Notes under the pieces: model-generated
The model's input: the letters and a program-made list of their open reading frames with translations, nothing else
What the model was told of the DNA's origin: nothing
Databases searched by the model: none
Assembly (NCBI RefSeq): GCF_003387155.1
Contig: NZ_QUMT01000001.1
Location: 1,429,858-1,493,857, forward strand
DNA from: Roseateles depolymerans
GTDB taxonomy: Bacteria; Pseudomonadota; Gammaproteobacteria; Burkholderiales; Burkholderiaceae_C
Direction of reading: 5' to 3'
DNA length: 64,000 bases
Shown here: piece after piece, positions 25,861 through 35,794 of the stretch
Position numbering within the stretch: the stretch's first letter is position 1
How the letters are laid out: every line of letters begins with the position of its first letter
Position numbers and translations under genes: made by a program

Positions 25861-26756
25861 CCTCCGCCTCGTCCGCTGCTCCCGTGCCCGCCCGTGCGCC
25901 GACCCGCGCGCGCTTTCGCTTCATGGAGCGGCTGCGGGTGCGGTGGTCTGAAGTCGATGCTCAGCAGATCGTCTTCAACGGCCACTACCTGACCTACTTC
26001 GACACGGCCGTGGGCGGCTACTGGCGCGCGCTGGCGCTGCCCTATGCCCAGACGATGCAGACGCTGGGGGGCGACCTGTTCGTGCGCAAGTCCACCGTCG
26101 AGTATCTGGACGCGGCGCGCTATGACGAGCTGCTGGAAGTGGGCGTGCGGACCGAGCGGGTCGGCACCACCTCCATGACCATGGCCTGCGCGGTCTTCCG
26201 CGGCGATGAATGCCTGGTGCATGGGGAGCTGGTCTATGTCTTCGCCGACGCCAGCAGCCGCGAGCCGCAAGCGGTGCCGCAGGCGCTGCGAGACCTGCTG
26301 CTGAGCTTTGAACGCCACGAGCTGATGACGGTGGCCCAGGTCGGCGACTGGGCGACGCTGGGCGCCGACGCCCACCGCATCCGCCAGGCCGTGTTCGTGG
26401 AGGAGCAGCGGATCCCTGCCGAAATGGAATGGGACGCCGCCGATGAAAGCTGCACCCATGCGGTGGCCTACAACCGGCTAGGTCGGCCGCTGGCCACGGG
26501 CCGCTTGCTCGAGCATGTGCCGGGGGTGGCCAAGATCGGCCGGATGGCGGTGCTGTCGCCGATGCGTGGCAGCCGCGTGGGCCGCCAAGTGCTGGATGCG
26601 CTGATGCAGGCCGGCCGCGAGCGCGGCTACCGCGAGGTGCTGCTGCATGCGCAGCTCAGCGCCGAAGGCTTCTACACCCGTGCCGGCTTCCAGCGCCGGG
26701 GGCCGGTCTTCGAGGAAGCCGGCATCCAGCACGTGGAGATGGTTCGAGCCCTGTAA
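25857..26756 (+). CDS. Fusion of hot-dog acyl-CoA thioesterase and ElaA-like GNAT acetyltransferase
   Basis: A 299-residue two-domain protein. Residues about 20-150 are a YbgC/4-hydroxybenzoyl-CoA thioesterase-type hot-dog fold with RVRWSEVDAQQIVFNGHYLTYFD, where the Asp before the central strand is the usual catalytic residue. Residues about 160-299 are a GNAT domain with RIRQAVFVEEQRIPAEMEWD, GRLLEH, IGRMAVLSPMRGSRVGRQVL and FYTRAGFQRRG, close to ElaA. The joining of acyl-CoA hydrolysis and acyl transfer in one chain suggests a shared CoA substrate pool; that is inference. It is translationally coupled to the esterase. Confidence 0.88.
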   Translation: MTSASSAAPVPARAPTRARFRFMERLRVRWSEVDAQQIVFNGHYLTYFDTAVGGYWRALALPYAQTMQTLGGDLFVRKSTVEYLDAARYDELLEVGVRTERVGTTSMTMACAVFRGDECLVHGELVYVFADASSREPQAVPQALRDLLLSFERHELMTVAQVGDWATLGADAHRIRQAVFVEEQRIPAEMEWDAADESCTHAVAYNRLGRPLATGRLLEHVPGVAKIGRMAVLSPMRGSRVGRQVLDALMQAGRERGYREVLLHAQLSAEGFYTRAGFQRRGPVFEEAGIQHVEMVRAL

Positions 26757-26829
26757 GGCCCGCAGAGCGGGCGTTGCAAGGGTGTGACGAACGAGCCGCC
26801 AGCACGGCGACTCGTTCTCGCCCGCAGGC

Positions 26830-28581
26830 TCAGTGGCTGGCCGCCGTTGCCGGCGTCTGCCCGGCCGCCCCATCCAGCGGCGCATTGAAGCGCTGCAGGA
26901 CATGCCGGCTCATGCCGCGCGCCAGTTCTTCCTCGCCGTAGAAGACCGTGCCCAGCTGTTCCTTGCGCAGCAAAGCCGACTCTTCCTCGCCATGCGTGCG
27001 CAGCACGATCTCGATGCCCGGATTGAGCTGACGCGCAATCTCGGCCATCTGCCGCGCCTTCATCGAGTCCGGCAGCGCCACCACCAGCATCGCCGCATTG
27101 GCAATGTGGGCCTGGATCAGCACCATCGGGTCGCTGGCATCGCCGCTGACGGCGGCGCGGCCCTGGTTGCGCAGCGCCTCGACCGTCTCCCGGTTCTGCT
27201 CGGCCACCACGATGGGGATGTTGCGTTCATCCAGCGCCTGCGCAATGCGCCGACCCACCCGCCCGTAGCCGACCAGCACCACCTGGCCTTCGAGGAAGGC
27301 GCGCTCGGTGGTCATCGGCAGCTCGGCATACGGATCGTCCCGCTGCTCCAGCTTGCGGGCGAAGGCGGACCGGGCCAGCACCCAGCGCTGCAGCGGCCCG
27401 ACGGCCGCGAACATCACCGGATTCAGCGCAATCGAGATCATGGCGCCGGCCAGCACCAGGTTCATGCCGTCCTTGGGCATCAGGCCCAGTTGCAGGCCCA
27501 GGCCTGCCAGGATGAAGCTGAATTCCCCGATCTGCGCCAGGCTGGCCGACACCGTCATCGCCGTGTTGAGCGGATAACGGAAGACCAGCACCAGGGCCGT
27601 CGCTGCAAAGGCCTTGCCCAGGATGATCACGAGCACGGTGCCCAGCACATGCCAGGGCTGCTGCACCACCGTCATCGGGTCCACCAGCATGCCGACCGAG
27701 ACGAAGAACAGCACCGAGAACGAGTCCCGCAGCGGCAGCGATTCCTCCGCCGCCCGGTGGCTGTACTCCGACTCCCGCATCACCATGCCGGCGAAGAAGG
27801 CGCCCAGCGCGAAGGAGACGTGGAACAGCTCCGACGCCCCGTAGGCGATGCCGATGGCCACGGCAATCACCATCAGCGTGAACAGCTCCCGCGAGCCGGT
27901 GCGGGCCACCTGCCACAGCATCCAGGGCAGCAGGCGCCGTCCCACCACCAGCATCAGCGCCACAAAAGCGGCGACCTGGGCCAGCGTCTCGGCCAGGGTC
28001 TGCCACAGCGGGGTGGCGTTGGCGGTCTCGGTGGCGGTCTGGGCAGCGACGCCGGTCAGCATCGGTGCCAGCGGCGGCAGCAGCACCAGGATCAGCACCG
28101 TGGCCAGGTCCTCCACCACCAGCCAGCCGATGGCGATACGGCCGTTGACCGAGTCGATGGCGCCGCGCGCCTCCAGCGCCTTGAGCAGCACCACCGTGCT
28201 GGCGCAGGACAGCGACAGGCCAAACACCAGGGCGCCGCCCACCGTCCAGCCCCAGCTCAGGGCCAGGCCCATGCCCAGCAAAGTGGCCACCGTCATCTGC
28301 ACCACCGCCCCGGGCAGAGCGATGCGTTTGACGGCCATCAGGTCCTTGAGGGAGAAATGCAGGCCCACGCCGAACATCAGCAGCATCACGCCGATTTCGG
28401 AGAGCTGCGAGGCGATGCCGATGTCCGCCACGAAGCCGGGGGTGGCCGGGCCGATGGCAACACCGGCCAGCAGATAACCAACCAGGGCGGGGAGCTTGAG
28501 ACGTTCAGCGATGAAGCCGAAGATGAGGGCCAGACCGAAACCGGCGGCGAGGGTGCTGATCAGGGAGACGTTGTGTTCCAT
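26830..28581 (-). CDS. CPA2-family K+/H+ antiporter with RCK (TrkA-N) domain, YbaL/KefB-like
   Basis: A 583-residue inner-membrane protein. About 12 hydrophobic helices cover residues 1-400, with LKLPALVGYLLAGVAIGP and GLSLSCASTVVLLKAL as Na+/H+ exchanger family marks. The cytoplasmic TrkA-N domain begins near 430 with VVLVGYGRVGRRIAQAL (GxGxxG NAD-binding) and continues with RAAVSGDASDP. This layout is that of YbaL/KefB-type glutathione- or nucleotide-gated potassium/proton antiporters. Its ATG overlaps the DUF4936 stop as TGATG. Confidence 0.93.
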   Translation of the reverse strand: MEHNVSLISTLAAGFGLALIFGFIAERLKLPALVGYLLAGVAIGPATPGFVADIGIASQLSEIGVMLLMFGVGLHFSLKDLMAVKRIALPGAVVQMTVATLLGMGLALSWGWTVGGALVFGLSLSCASTVVLLKALEARGAIDSVNGRIAIGWLVVEDLATVLILVLLPPLAPMLTGVAAQTATETANATPLWQTLAETLAQVAAFVALMLVVGRRLLPWMLWQVARTGSRELFTLMVIAVAIGIAYGASELFHVSFALGAFFAGMVMRESEYSHRAAEESLPLRDSFSVLFFVSVGMLVDPMTVVQQPWHVLGTVLVIILGKAFAATALVLVFRYPLNTAMTVSASLAQIGEFSFILAGLGLQLGLMPKDGMNLVLAGAMISIALNPVMFAAVGPLQRWVLARSAFARKLEQRDDPYAELPMTTERAFLEGQVVLVGYGRVGRRIAQALDERNIPIVVAEQNRETVEALRNQGRAAVSGDASDPMVLIQAHIANAAMLVVALPDSMKARQMAEIARQLNPGIEIVLRTHGEEESALLRKEQLGTVFYGEEELARGMSRHVLQRFNAPLDGAAGQTPATAASH

Positions 28582-28925
28582 CAGGCACCACCCACCGGTC
28601 CGGCGAGGGCGGCAAAGACCTCGCGGTGGCGGGGGCCCTGGGCATAGGGCCCCAGGGCGGCGGCCACCCGCGCTTCGACGCCGATGGCGTCGGTCAGCGG
28701 GGGCGCGTAGATTTCCATCCAGGTCTGGAAGACCGGATCATGGTCGCGGCGTTGCAGCAGCCGCACCGGCTGACCCGCGCAGGCGGTCTCAAACGCGGCC
28801 TTGGCCTCGGCCGCCTGGTCCATGTGGACCCGGTAGTACACGTACAGCTCGGGGCTGTTGCCGTTGTTGCTGCCGTTGCTGCTGCCGTTGGTGTCGGGAG
28901 GGCCGTGATAGGTGACCGCGCTCAT
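28581..28925 (-). CDS. DUF4936 family protein
   Basis: A 114-residue cytosolic protein. After an Asn/Ser/Gly-rich N-terminus (about 1-24), the segments LYVYYRV, LLQRRDHDPVFQTWMEIY and RHREVFAAL match the DUF4936 family, common in Burkholderiales next to ygfZ. Its function is unknown. Both ends overlap neighbours (ATGA with ygfZ, TGATG with the antiporter), so all three genes are read as one unit. Confidence 0.8.
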   Translation of the reverse strand: MSAVTYHGPPDTNGSSNGSNNGNSPELYVYYRVHMDQAAEAKAAFETACAGQPVRLLQRRDHDPVFQTWMEIYAPPLTDAIGVEARVAAALGPYAQGPRHREVFAALAGPVGGA

Positions 28926-29977
28926 TGAGGTTCTCCGACGGTGTAGGGCAGGGGTTGTTGGATCAGGCGGGGACCGTCGGCGCTGCCCAGGTGCAGGCTG
29001 CCGCTCTCCAGCGCCGCCAGCTTGACCTCGGCCAGCAGCACCGCATGACCACCGGAGCGGCCGGTGGCGGCGACCAGGCCCGCCGGCTGGCCGGGGTCCT
29101 CGCTGTGGAAGATCTCCTGCGCCAGTTGCGCCGGGGTGTCGCCTTCCAGGACGAACGGGTGGGTGCGGCGCTTGATGGTGCCGCGGTACTGGCTGCGGGC
29201 CACCACCTCCTGGCCGGGATAGCAGCCTTTCTGGAAGTTCACCCCGCCGATCAGCTCCAGGTTGACCATTTGTGGCACGAACTGCTCCACCGTCGCCCCC
29301 CGCACCCAGGCCAGGCCGGCGCGCACGTCCAGGCCGTGCCAGTCCTCCAGGGCGATGGTCGGCAGGTCGGGGGCCGCGAAGGCCGTGGGTTGCAGCAGCA
29401 GGAAGCGCGGGGCGGTGCCGTCGTCCGGCAGGCGGGTGACCAGCGCCTCAACGACGCTTTCTGCTGTGGCGCTGTCACCTGCGGAGGGCTGTCCCTGCGA
29501 ATCCGCCTGCGCCCGTGCGTCCGGCAAGGCAGGCTTGAACCGCGCCACCTGCCAGGTCTGGGCCGGCGCCTCGCCGCCCAGCGACGCAGCCACCCAGGCC
29601 GACGCCGCGTCACCCACCAGCCCCCAAGCGGCCCACTCGCCGCTCGCATCGCTGAGTTTGCATTTCGCACGCAGCACAAACATCGACAGACGTTTGAGCG
29701 TGGCCGGCAGCACATCGGCGGGCAGGGCCATCAGCACCGTCTGGTCGTCGGGCTTGACGGCCAGCATCGTCGCCAGCAGCCGTCCCTTGGCCGAGCAGTA
29801 GCCCGCCAGCCGCGCCTGCTGGGCGCTTTGCAGCGCCAGGTCCTGGGTCAGCTGCGAATGCAGGAACTTGGCCGCTTCTTCGCCCTGGGCGCGCATCACG
29901 CCGAAGTCGGTCAGGCGGACAGCGCCCGCCATCGGGGCGGCGGACACGGAGGAGGTGGGTTGAGCAATCTGGGTCAT
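28922..29977 (-). CDS. ygfZ: Folate-binding tRNA-modifying protein YgfZ
   Basis: About 351 residues, related to GcvT. YgfZ supports synthesis or repair of some iron-sulfur clusters with tetrahydrofolate, including those of the tRNA-thiolating enzyme MiaB. The diagnostic segment KGCYPGQEVVARSQYRGTIKRR, with the conserved Cys, is present, as are RLTDFGVMRAQGEEAAKFLHSQLTQDL and PQMVNLELIGGVNFQKG. ATG 29977 or ATG 29992 could start it; neither has a clear ribosome site. It is divergent from mltG, an arrangement common in Burkholderiales. Confidence 0.93.
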   Translation of the reverse strand: MTQIAQPTSSVSAAPMAGAVRLTDFGVMRAQGEEAAKFLHSQLTQDLALQSAQQARLAGYCSAKGRLLATMLAVKPDDQTVLMALPADVLPATLKRLSMFVLRAKCKLSDASGEWAAWGLVGDAASAWVAASLGGEAPAQTWQVARFKPALPDARAQADSQGQPSAGDSATAESVVEALVTRLPDDGTAPRFLLLQPTAFAAPDLPTIALEDWHGLDVRAGLAWVRGATVEQFVPQMVNLELIGGVNFQKGCYPGQEVVARSQYRGTIKRRTHPFVLEGDTPAQLAQEIFHSEDPGQPAGLVAATGRSGGHAVLLAEVKLAALESGSLHLGSADGPRLIQQPLPYTVGEPQ

Positions 29978-30023
29978 GGGGCCGATTATCATCAGCGCCG
30001 CATTTCATAGAGGGTGTCCGGTC

Positions 30024-31088
30024 TTGGCACGCGCAGCAAACAAGTCAAAAAAACGGGGGACCCGGTCCGATCCGGGTCGTGGCGGCAGCCGCCTGGGCAC
30101 CTGGCTGGGCCGGCTGGTGATGGCCGCCGTGCTGCTGGCGGGCGGAGCCGCCGGCGCCGCGTTCTGGTGGCTGCAGCAACCGCTGGCGCTGGCCAGACCC
30201 AGCGTGGAACTCTCCATCGAGCCGGGCACGCCGCCGTTGCAGGTCGCACAAGCCTGGGTGGGGGCCGGGGTCCAGAGCGACGCCCGGCTGCTGTATGAGT
30301 GGTTCCGCTGGTCCGGACAGGCCCGCAAGATCCGCGCAGGCAGCTATGAGGTCCACGAAGGCATCACGCCGCGCGAACTGCTGGACAAGATGGTCCGCGG
30401 CGACCAGACGCTGGAGCAACTGCGCATCATCGAAGGCTGGAACCTTCGCCAGTTGCGGGCAGCGCTGGCGGCGGCGCCTGCGCTCAAGCAGACCACGGCG
30501 GGCCTGAGCGAGGCGGAACTGATGGCCGCCATCGGCGCGCCCGGCGTGCCGGCCGAGGGCCGCTTCTTTCCGGACACCTACGCCTACAGCCGCGGCGTCA
30601 GCGACATCACCGTGCTCAAGCGTGCCTACGCGCTGATGAGCAAGCGCCTGGAAACCGCCTGGGCCGGCCGCAGCGACGGCCTGCCGCTGCGCAGTCCGGA
30701 GGAGGCGCTGGTGCTGGCGTCCATCGTGGAAAAGGAAACGGGTTCCGCTGCTGACCGGGGCCTGGTGGCTGCGGTGTTCATCAACCGGCTGAAGGTGGGC
30801 ATGCCGCTGCAGACGGACCCGACCGTCATCTACGGGCTGGGCGAGACCTTCGACGGCAACCTGCGCAAGATCCACCTGCAGACTGACTCCCCCTACAACA
30901 CCTACCTGCGGGGCGGGCTGCCCCCCACGCCGATTTCCATGCCGGGGCTGGCCTCGTTGCAGGCCACGCTGCATCCGACACCGTCCAAGGCGCTGTATTT
31001 CGTGGCGCGGGGCGACGGCACCAGCCAGTTCAGCGACGACCTCGCCGCGCATAATCGCGCGGTCAACAAATACCAGCGCGGCCACTGA
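30024..31088 (+). CDS. mltG: Endolytic murein transglycosylase MltG
   Basis: A 354-residue inner-membrane enzyme that cuts nascent glycan strands and sets their length. After a basic N-terminus there is one membrane helix (about 25-50), a LysM-like domain, and the YceG catalytic domain with [23 protein letters not shown] carrying the catalytic Glu, [21 protein letters not shown] and [19 protein letters not shown] at 30024 has an AGAGGG site and gives normal length. It heads the conserved set mltG-tmk-holB-pilZ-tatD. Confidence 0.94.
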   Translation: MARAANKSKKRGTRSDPGRGGSRLGTWLGRLVMAAVLLAGGAAGAAFWWLQQPLALARPSVELSIEPGTPPLQVAQAWVGAGVQSDARLLYEWFRWSGQARKIRAGSYEVHEGITPRELLDKMVRGDQTLEQLRIIEGWNLRQLRAALAAAPALKQTTAGLSEAELMAAIGAPGVPAEGRFFPDTYAYSRGVSDITVLKRAYALMSKRLETAWAGRSDGLPLRSPEEALVLASIVEKETGSAADRGLVAAVFINRLKVGMPLQTDPTVIYGLGETFDGNLRKIHLQTDSPYNTYLRGGLPPTPISMPGLASLQATLHPTPSKALYFVARGDGTSQFSDDLAAHNRAVNKYQRGH

Positions 31089-31123
31089 GGCCTGCGTCCT
31101 GGAACAGAGCGGAAATCACAGCG

Positions 31124-31735
31124 GTGACCGGCAGATTCATCACCTTCGAAGGCATTGACGGGGCCGGCAAGTCCACCCACATCAAGCGCGTGGCGCAGCA
31201 TCTGCGGGAGCGCGGCGCCAGCCTGGTCCAGACGCGGGAACCCGGCGGCACGCCCCTGGCCGAATCCCTGCGGTCGCTGTTCCTGCAGCAGGACATGGAC
31301 GGACTGACCGAAGCCCTGCTGGTGTTTGCCGCGCGGCGAGACCATGTCCAGCGCGTCATCGCGCCGGCGCTGGCGCTGGGTCAGACGGTGCTGTGCGACC
31401 GCTTCTCCGATGCCAGCTTTGCCTACCAGGGCGGCGGACGCGGCATGGACTGGCAGGTGTTGCAGACGCTTGCCGGCTGGGTGCAGCAGGGCCGCGAGCC
31501 GGACCTGACCTTCTGGTTCGACGTCGAACCGCAGGTGGCAGCGCAGCGCCGCGCGCAAGCCCGCGAAGCCGACCGGCTGGAACAACTGGACCTGGACTTC
31601 TTCACCCGGGTGCGGGCGGCCTATGCCCGCCGCGCCGACGAGGCACCGATGCGGTTTGTGCGCATCGACGCCGGCGACAGCATCGAGGGCGTCGGCCGTC
31701 AGGTCCTGCAGGCCCTGGAGAACCGGGGATGGTGA
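31124..31735 (+). CDS. tmk: Thymidylate kinase
   Basis: A 203-residue kinase forming dTDP from dTMP. The P-loop [14 protein letters not shown], the DRF-type motif [28 protein letters not shown] and the LID segment AREADRLEQ are present; with no Arg in the P-loop X positions, the basic residues of the LID serve as in the E. coli type. The start is GTG at 31124, since the next in-frame Met lies within the body. Its stop overlaps the start of holB. Confidence 0.96.
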   Translation: MTGRFITFEGIDGAGKSTHIKRVAQHLRERGASLVQTREPGGTPLAESLRSLFLQQDMDGLTEALLVFAARRDHVQRVIAPALALGQTVLCDRFSDASFAYQGGGRGMDWQVLQTLAGWVQQGREPDLTFWFDVEPQVAAQRRAQAREADRLEQLDLDFFTRVRAAYARRADEAPMRFVRIDAGDSIEGVGRQVLQALENRGW

Positions 31736-32790
31736 CCGCAGCCGTGAGCGACGATACCGGCGACATCACCGCCCTGGCCCGGGACGGTCAGTTGCCGCTC
31801 CCTTGGCTGGCGGGCCCGCTTCAGCAGGCGCTGACCCAGGGCCGCAGCCATGCGCTGCTGCTGCAGGGGCCGGCTGGCGTGGGTCAGTTCGACCTGGCGC
31901 TGCTGCTGGCGCAGGCCTGGCTCTGCGAACAACGCACCGCCCCGGATCAGCCCGGCTGTGGTCGCTGCGCCAGTTGCCATCTGCTCCGGTCCCGTTCCCA
32001 TCCGGACTTCATGGTGGTGCTGCCGGAAGCCCTGCGCGAGCCGCTGGGCTTTGGCGCGATGGAGGCTGAAGGCAGCGAGCCCAAGGCCAGCAAGACCAAG
32101 CCCAGCCGCGAGATCAAGATCGAGTCCATCCGGCAGGTGCTGTCATTTGCCCAGGTCAGTGCGGCCCGGGGCAAGGCCAAGGTGGTGGTGGTCTACCCCG
32201 CCGAGGCGCTCAATACGGTGGCGGCCAATGCACTGCTCAAAACGCTGGAGGAGCCGCAGGGCCTGCTGCGCTTTGTGCTGGCCAGTGCCGCACCGCAGCA
32301 ATTGCTGCCCACCATCCGCAGCCGGTGCCAGCCCCTGCAAATGGCCTTGCCGGCGCGGGATGCAGCGGTGTCGTGGCTGAGCGGGCAGGGCGTGGCGTCT
32401 GCGGACGTGCTGCTGGACGCCACCGGGGGCCGCCCCCAGGAGGCGCTGCTGTGGAGCGAGGAGGGCATTGCCGCCAAGACCTGGCTGGAGCTGCCCCGCC
32501 GGATCGCCCGCGGCGAGGCGCAGGCGCTGACCGATTGGCCGGTGCCCCGTGCCATCGCCGCCATGCAGCGGCTGGTGCACGACCTGATGCGGATTGCCCA
32601 CGGCGCGCCCCCCAGCTACTTCCCCCGGGACGCGCTGCCCAAGCTGCCGGCGGTGCGCGCCGCCCTGGACCAGTGGGCCCGGACGCTGCAGCAGGCTGCC
32701 CGGCATGCGGAGCATCCGCTCAATGCGGGCCTCCTGATGGAATCGCTGGTGGCCCAGGGTCAGCAGGCGATGCGGCCGGCGCGGTCCTGA
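31729..32790 (+). CDS. holB: DNA polymerase III delta' subunit
   Basis: A 353-residue clamp-loader subunit. The AAA+ fold shows [22 protein letters not shown], where the P-loop lysine is replaced by Gln, in line with a subunit that does not hydrolyse ATP. The zinc module [18 protein letters not shown], the Walker B-like [26 protein letters not shown] and [10 protein letters not shown] follow, ending with a helical collar domain. An extra Lys/Ser-rich stretch (about residues 105-125) interrupts the domain. ATG 31729 overlaps the tmk stop, with coupling. Confidence 0.94.
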   Translation: MVTAAVSDDTGDITALARDGQLPLPWLAGPLQQALTQGRSHALLLQGPAGVGQFDLALLLAQAWLCEQRTAPDQPGCGRCASCHLLRSRSHPDFMVVLPEALREPLGFGAMEAEGSEPKASKTKPSREIKIESIRQVLSFAQVSAARGKAKVVVVYPAEALNTVAANALLKTLEEPQGLLRFVLASAAPQQLLPTIRSRCQPLQMALPARDAAVSWLSGQGVASADVLLDATGGRPQEALLWSEEGIAAKTWLELPRRIARGEAQALTDWPVPRAIAAMQRLVHDLMRIAHGAPPSYFPRDALPKLPAVRAALDQWARTLQQAARHAEHPLNAGLLMESLVAQGQQAMRPARS

Positions 32791-32932
32791 GTAGGCTGCC
32801 GGACGCCGTCCGGCCCGAATTCGTGACCCCTTGTGGCGATTGTTGCCATCTGATGCCAATTGCTTGGCGTGTGGCGCATGGATGAAGCGTGCCGAAGCCC
32901 CGCGGGCGCTTGCAGACCGCTAGACTTCCGCC

Positions 32933-33355
32933 ATGAGCGAACTTACCCTCAAGCCCATGAGCGCAGCCCCGAATGGCCCTTCGGCTGCCGGTGCCTCCGG
33001 CGCCCCCGCTGTCGCCCCACGGCCCAGCGTGATCCAGCTTGTGTTCAAGGAAAAAGGCGCTTTGTATGCGGCGTACATCCCGATCTTCTCCGAAGGCGGC
33101 GTGTTTGTGCCCACCACCCGGGACTACAAGCTCGGGGATGACATCTATCTCCTGATGAGCCTGCCGGAAGACGCGCAGCGCTATCCGGTGGCGGGCAAAG
33201 TGGCCTGGATCACCCCCGCCAACGCGCCTGGCGGCCGTACGCAAGGGGTGGGGGTGCGCTTCCCGGGGGACGAAAAAACCCGGGTCATCAAGCTGCGCAT
33301 CGAGGAAGTACTGGGCACGGCCATCTCCTCGGCCAAGCCCACGCAGACCATCTGA
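32933..33355 (+). CDS. pilZ: PilZ-domain protein, type IV pilus assembly type
   Basis: A 140-residue protein; residues about 32-130 form a PilZ fold with ALYAAYIPIFSEGGVFVPT and GKVAWITP...GVGVRFPGD. The RxxxR motif that binds c-di-GMP is missing and the (D/N)xSxxG motif is reduced to FSEGGVF, as in the true PilZ of Xanthomonas/Pseudomonas that works by contacting PilB and FimX instead. The N-terminal 30 residues are an Ala/Pro-rich tail. Position between holB and tatD is the conserved one. Confidence 0.92.
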   Translation: MSELTLKPMSAAPNGPSAAGASGAPAVAPRPSVIQLVFKEKGALYAAYIPIFSEGGVFVPTTRDYKLGDDIYLLMSLPEDAQRYPVAGKVAWITPANAPGGRTQGVGVRFPGDEKTRVIKLRIEEVLGTAISSAKPTQTI

Positions 33356-33396
33356 CGGCGGCCCGCCAAGGGCCGTTCGTTCCCCCCACATTCGCG

Positions 33397-34182
33397 ATGT
33401 TCATCGACTCCCACTGCCACCTCAATTTCCCCGAACTCAAGGCCCAGCTTCCGCAGTTGCTGGACGCCATGGCCCAGGCGCGGGTGGTGCAGGCGATCTG
33501 CATCAGCACCACGATGGACGAGTTCTCCGAGGTCAAGGCGCTGGCGGACGCGCATGCCGAGCTGTTCGCCACCGTTGGCGTGCATCCGGACACCGAGGAC
33601 ATGCGCGAGCCCACCCTGGCGCAGCTCATCGCCGAGGCGGAGCATCCGAAGGTCGTGGCCATCGGCGAGACCGGTCTGGACTACTACCGCCTCAACGGCC
33701 GCAGCGTGGCGGACATGGAATGGCAGCGGGAGCGTTTTCGCACCCACATCCGCGCCGCCCGGCAGACCGGCAAGCCGCTGGTCATCCACACCCGCTCCAG
33801 TGCCGAGGACACGCTGCGCCTGATGCGCGAGGAAGAGGCCAGCCAGCCCGGCGGGGTGCTTCACTGCTTCACCGAGTCCATGGACGTCGCCCGGGCCGCC
33901 CTCGATCTGGACTTCCACATTTCCTTCTCCGGCATCGTCACCTTCAAGAATGCTGCCGATCTGCGTGAGGTGGCCCGGATGGTGCCGCTGGATCGCATCC
34001 TGATCGAGACCGACAGCCCCTACCTGGCGCCGGTGCCCTACCGCGGCAAGACCAACCAGCCGGCCTACGTGCCGCATGTGGCCGCGCTCATCGCCGACCT
34101 TCGCGGAATGCCGGTGGAAACGCTGGCCGGTCACTGCACCGCCAACACCCGCCGTCTGTTCAAGCTGCCCGAGCCGGCTTGA
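33397..34182 (+). CDS. tatD: TatD-family metal-dependent DNase
   Basis: A 261-residue TIM-barrel hydrolase. FIDSHCHLNF gives the first two metal-binding histidines, followed by VGVHPD, AIGETGLDYYR (Glu ligand), VIHTRSS, GVLHCFTESMD and LIETDSPYLAPVPYRGKTNQPAYV with the final Asp. This last block is typical of YcfH-type TatD nucleases, which remove 3'-DNA ends and act in repair. It closes the mltG-tmk-holB-pilZ run and is followed 101 bases on by the ankyrin gene. Confidence 0.95.
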   Translation: MFIDSHCHLNFPELKAQLPQLLDAMAQARVVQAICISTTMDEFSEVKALADAHAELFATVGVHPDTEDMREPTLAQLIAEAEHPKVVAIGETGLDYYRLNGRSVADMEWQRERFRTHIRAARQTGKPLVIHTRSSAEDTLRLMREEEASQPGGVLHCFTESMDVARAALDLDFHISFSGIVTFKNAADLREVARMVPLDRILIETDSPYLAPVPYRGKTNQPAYVPHVAALIADLRGMPVETLAGHCTANTRRLFKLPEPA

Positions 34183-34283
34183 TCGCCCACTGACGGCGGC
34201 CTGACCGCGTACAGTCCGGTCAGGACATGAACCGGCGCGGACAGCGGCTCGTCGCGGCCGCGCCTTTTTCGAAAGGTACAGAG

Positions 34284-35204
34284 ATGGCAGTCAAGGCAGG
34301 GTTGGCCGCAGGGCGTGGCACCGTGGGGCGCGCGGCGGACGCGGCGGGCGTGCTGGGCGTGGCAGGTGCGACAGGTACGGCACGCGCGGCGGGCAAGTCT
34401 GGAAGCGCTGCTTTCGTCGCGGCGGCCAGCGCGGTTGCTATGGCCGGACTCATGGCGCTGGCGAGCCCCGCAGCCATGGCGCAGTCGGCGTCGGAGCGGG
34501 GCGCGGCCGCGGCGTCGCGCGCCGCTTCGCCCGCATCTGCGGCCACGCGCCAGCCTTCACCGCCTCTGCACGAGGCCGCGAAGTTCGACCATGCCGGCGA
34601 GGTGATGAAGCTGCTGCTGGCCGGCACCGACCCGAATGTTCGGGACGCCCAGCGCAATACCGCCCTGCACATCGCCATCCGGGAAGAGTCGGAAAACGCC
34701 ATGAACGCCTTGCTGAAGGCGCCGGCCACCGACGTCAATGCGATCAACCAGGCCGGAGAGACTCCGCTGATGCTGGCTGCCATCAAGGGCCGCCTGCCCT
34801 GGGTCAAGACCCTGGTGGCCCGCGGTGCCCACGTCAACGAGGCCGGGTGGACTCCGCTGCATTACGCCGCTTCCGGGCCCAACGAAGCGGTGGTGCGCTG
34901 GCTGCTGGAGCAGGGGGCCGACCTCAATGCGCGGTCGCCCAACGGGACCACGCCGCTCATGATGGCCGCCGGCTATGGTGGGCTCAGCAGCGTGGAAGTG
35001 CTGCTGGCCGCCAATGCCGACGTGCGTTTGAAGAATGACGTGGGCCTGACGGCCGCGGATTTTGCACGCCGTGCCGGTCAGGACGATTGGGCCAAGAAGC
35101 TCGATGAGATGGCGGCCAAGGGGGTTCGCGCCAAGGGGCATCCGGTGGAGCCGTCGAATGCGTCGTCGAGCCCGTCCTCGAGTGTGCCGGCGAGTTCGTC
35201 GTGA
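34284..35204 (+). CDS. Exported ankyrin-repeat protein
   Basis: About 306 residues. A long, Ala/Gly-rich N-terminus leads to a hydrophobic segment with cleavage site PAAMAQSA, so export to the periplasm is likely. From about residue 95 four to five ankyrin repeats follow: NTALHIAIREESENAMNALL, GETPLMLAAIKGRLPWVKTL, WTPLHYAASGPNEAVVRWLL and TTPLMMAAGYGGLSSVEVLL. The end is a Ser-rich tail. Ankyrin genes after tatD are common in Burkholderiales; the partner is unknown. ATG 34284 has an AAGG site; an upstream in-frame ATG at 34227 is possible. Confidence 0.88.
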   Translation: MAVKAGLAAGRGTVGRAADAAGVLGVAGATGTARAAGKSGSAAFVAAASAVAMAGLMALASPAAMAQSASERGAAAASRAASPASAATRQPSPPLHEAAKFDHAGEVMKLLLAGTDPNVRDAQRNTALHIAIREESENAMNALLKAPATDVNAINQAGETPLMLAAIKGRLPWVKTLVARGAHVNEAGWTPLHYAASGPNEAVVRWLLEQGADLNARSPNGTTPLMMAAGYGGLSSVEVLLAANADVRLKNDVGLTAADFARRAGQDDWAKKLDEMAAKGVRAKGHPVEPSNASSSPSSSVPASSS

Positions 35205-35381
35205 AGTAGGTCACCAATGGCGGCGGATTCGCACCCTCGCCGCAGCGGCTGTTGTGCGCCGTCCGCTGTCACGCGGCTAGGAGTTTGTCTGACAACGCGT
35301 TTGGCGCGGGGCCGACTGGGCCGCACGGCCGTCGACTCCTACAGTTCACCTCACGCTGAACTGCACCCACGGAGCCGCACC

Positions 35382-35645
35382 ATGCACACCGCCTTCCAGG
35401 AATTCGCTGCCAACCCCTTCGCCATGCTGCTCGATCCCGAGGGCGTGGCCCAGGAGGTCGCCCGTTCCGAACGCCTGCAGCGCCTGCGCAGCCAGGTGTA
35501 CCGTCCCCTGGACAAGCCGCTGATTGCCCACCGCGGTGCGGCGGACCTGGCCAGCTTCGATGAAGAAATCGACGGCGCCGAGCTGAGCGACGCCGACCTG
35601 TTGCCGCTGGACGGCGACGACGCTAATCTGGGTCTGGCTGCCTGA
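35382..35645 (+). CDS. Small acidic protein of unknown function
   Basis: An 87-residue protein, MHTAFQEFAANPFAMLLDPEGV at the start, a basic middle (RLQRLRSQVYRPLDKP) and a strongly acidic end rich in Asp and Glu. There is no signal peptide or membrane segment. GGAG sits 9 bases before the ATG. It shows normal high-GC codon use. The family is not recognised. Confidence 0.65.
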   Translation: MHTAFQEFAANPFAMLLDPEGVAQEVARSERLQRLRSQVYRPLDKPLIAHRGAADLASFDEEIDGAELSDADLLPLDGDDANLGLAA

Positions 35646-35794
35646 TCACGGGGAGGCGGCCACCGGCACCCGCTGTCGGCGCTGTCTGACCTCCGGTCCC
35701 GCCAGCCGACTACAGGCCCCAAGCCCCGGTTTTTCTAGCATGTAGCCAAGAAGTCCTTTCATGCCAATGCATGCAAACGTCTTGGGAGATCATC

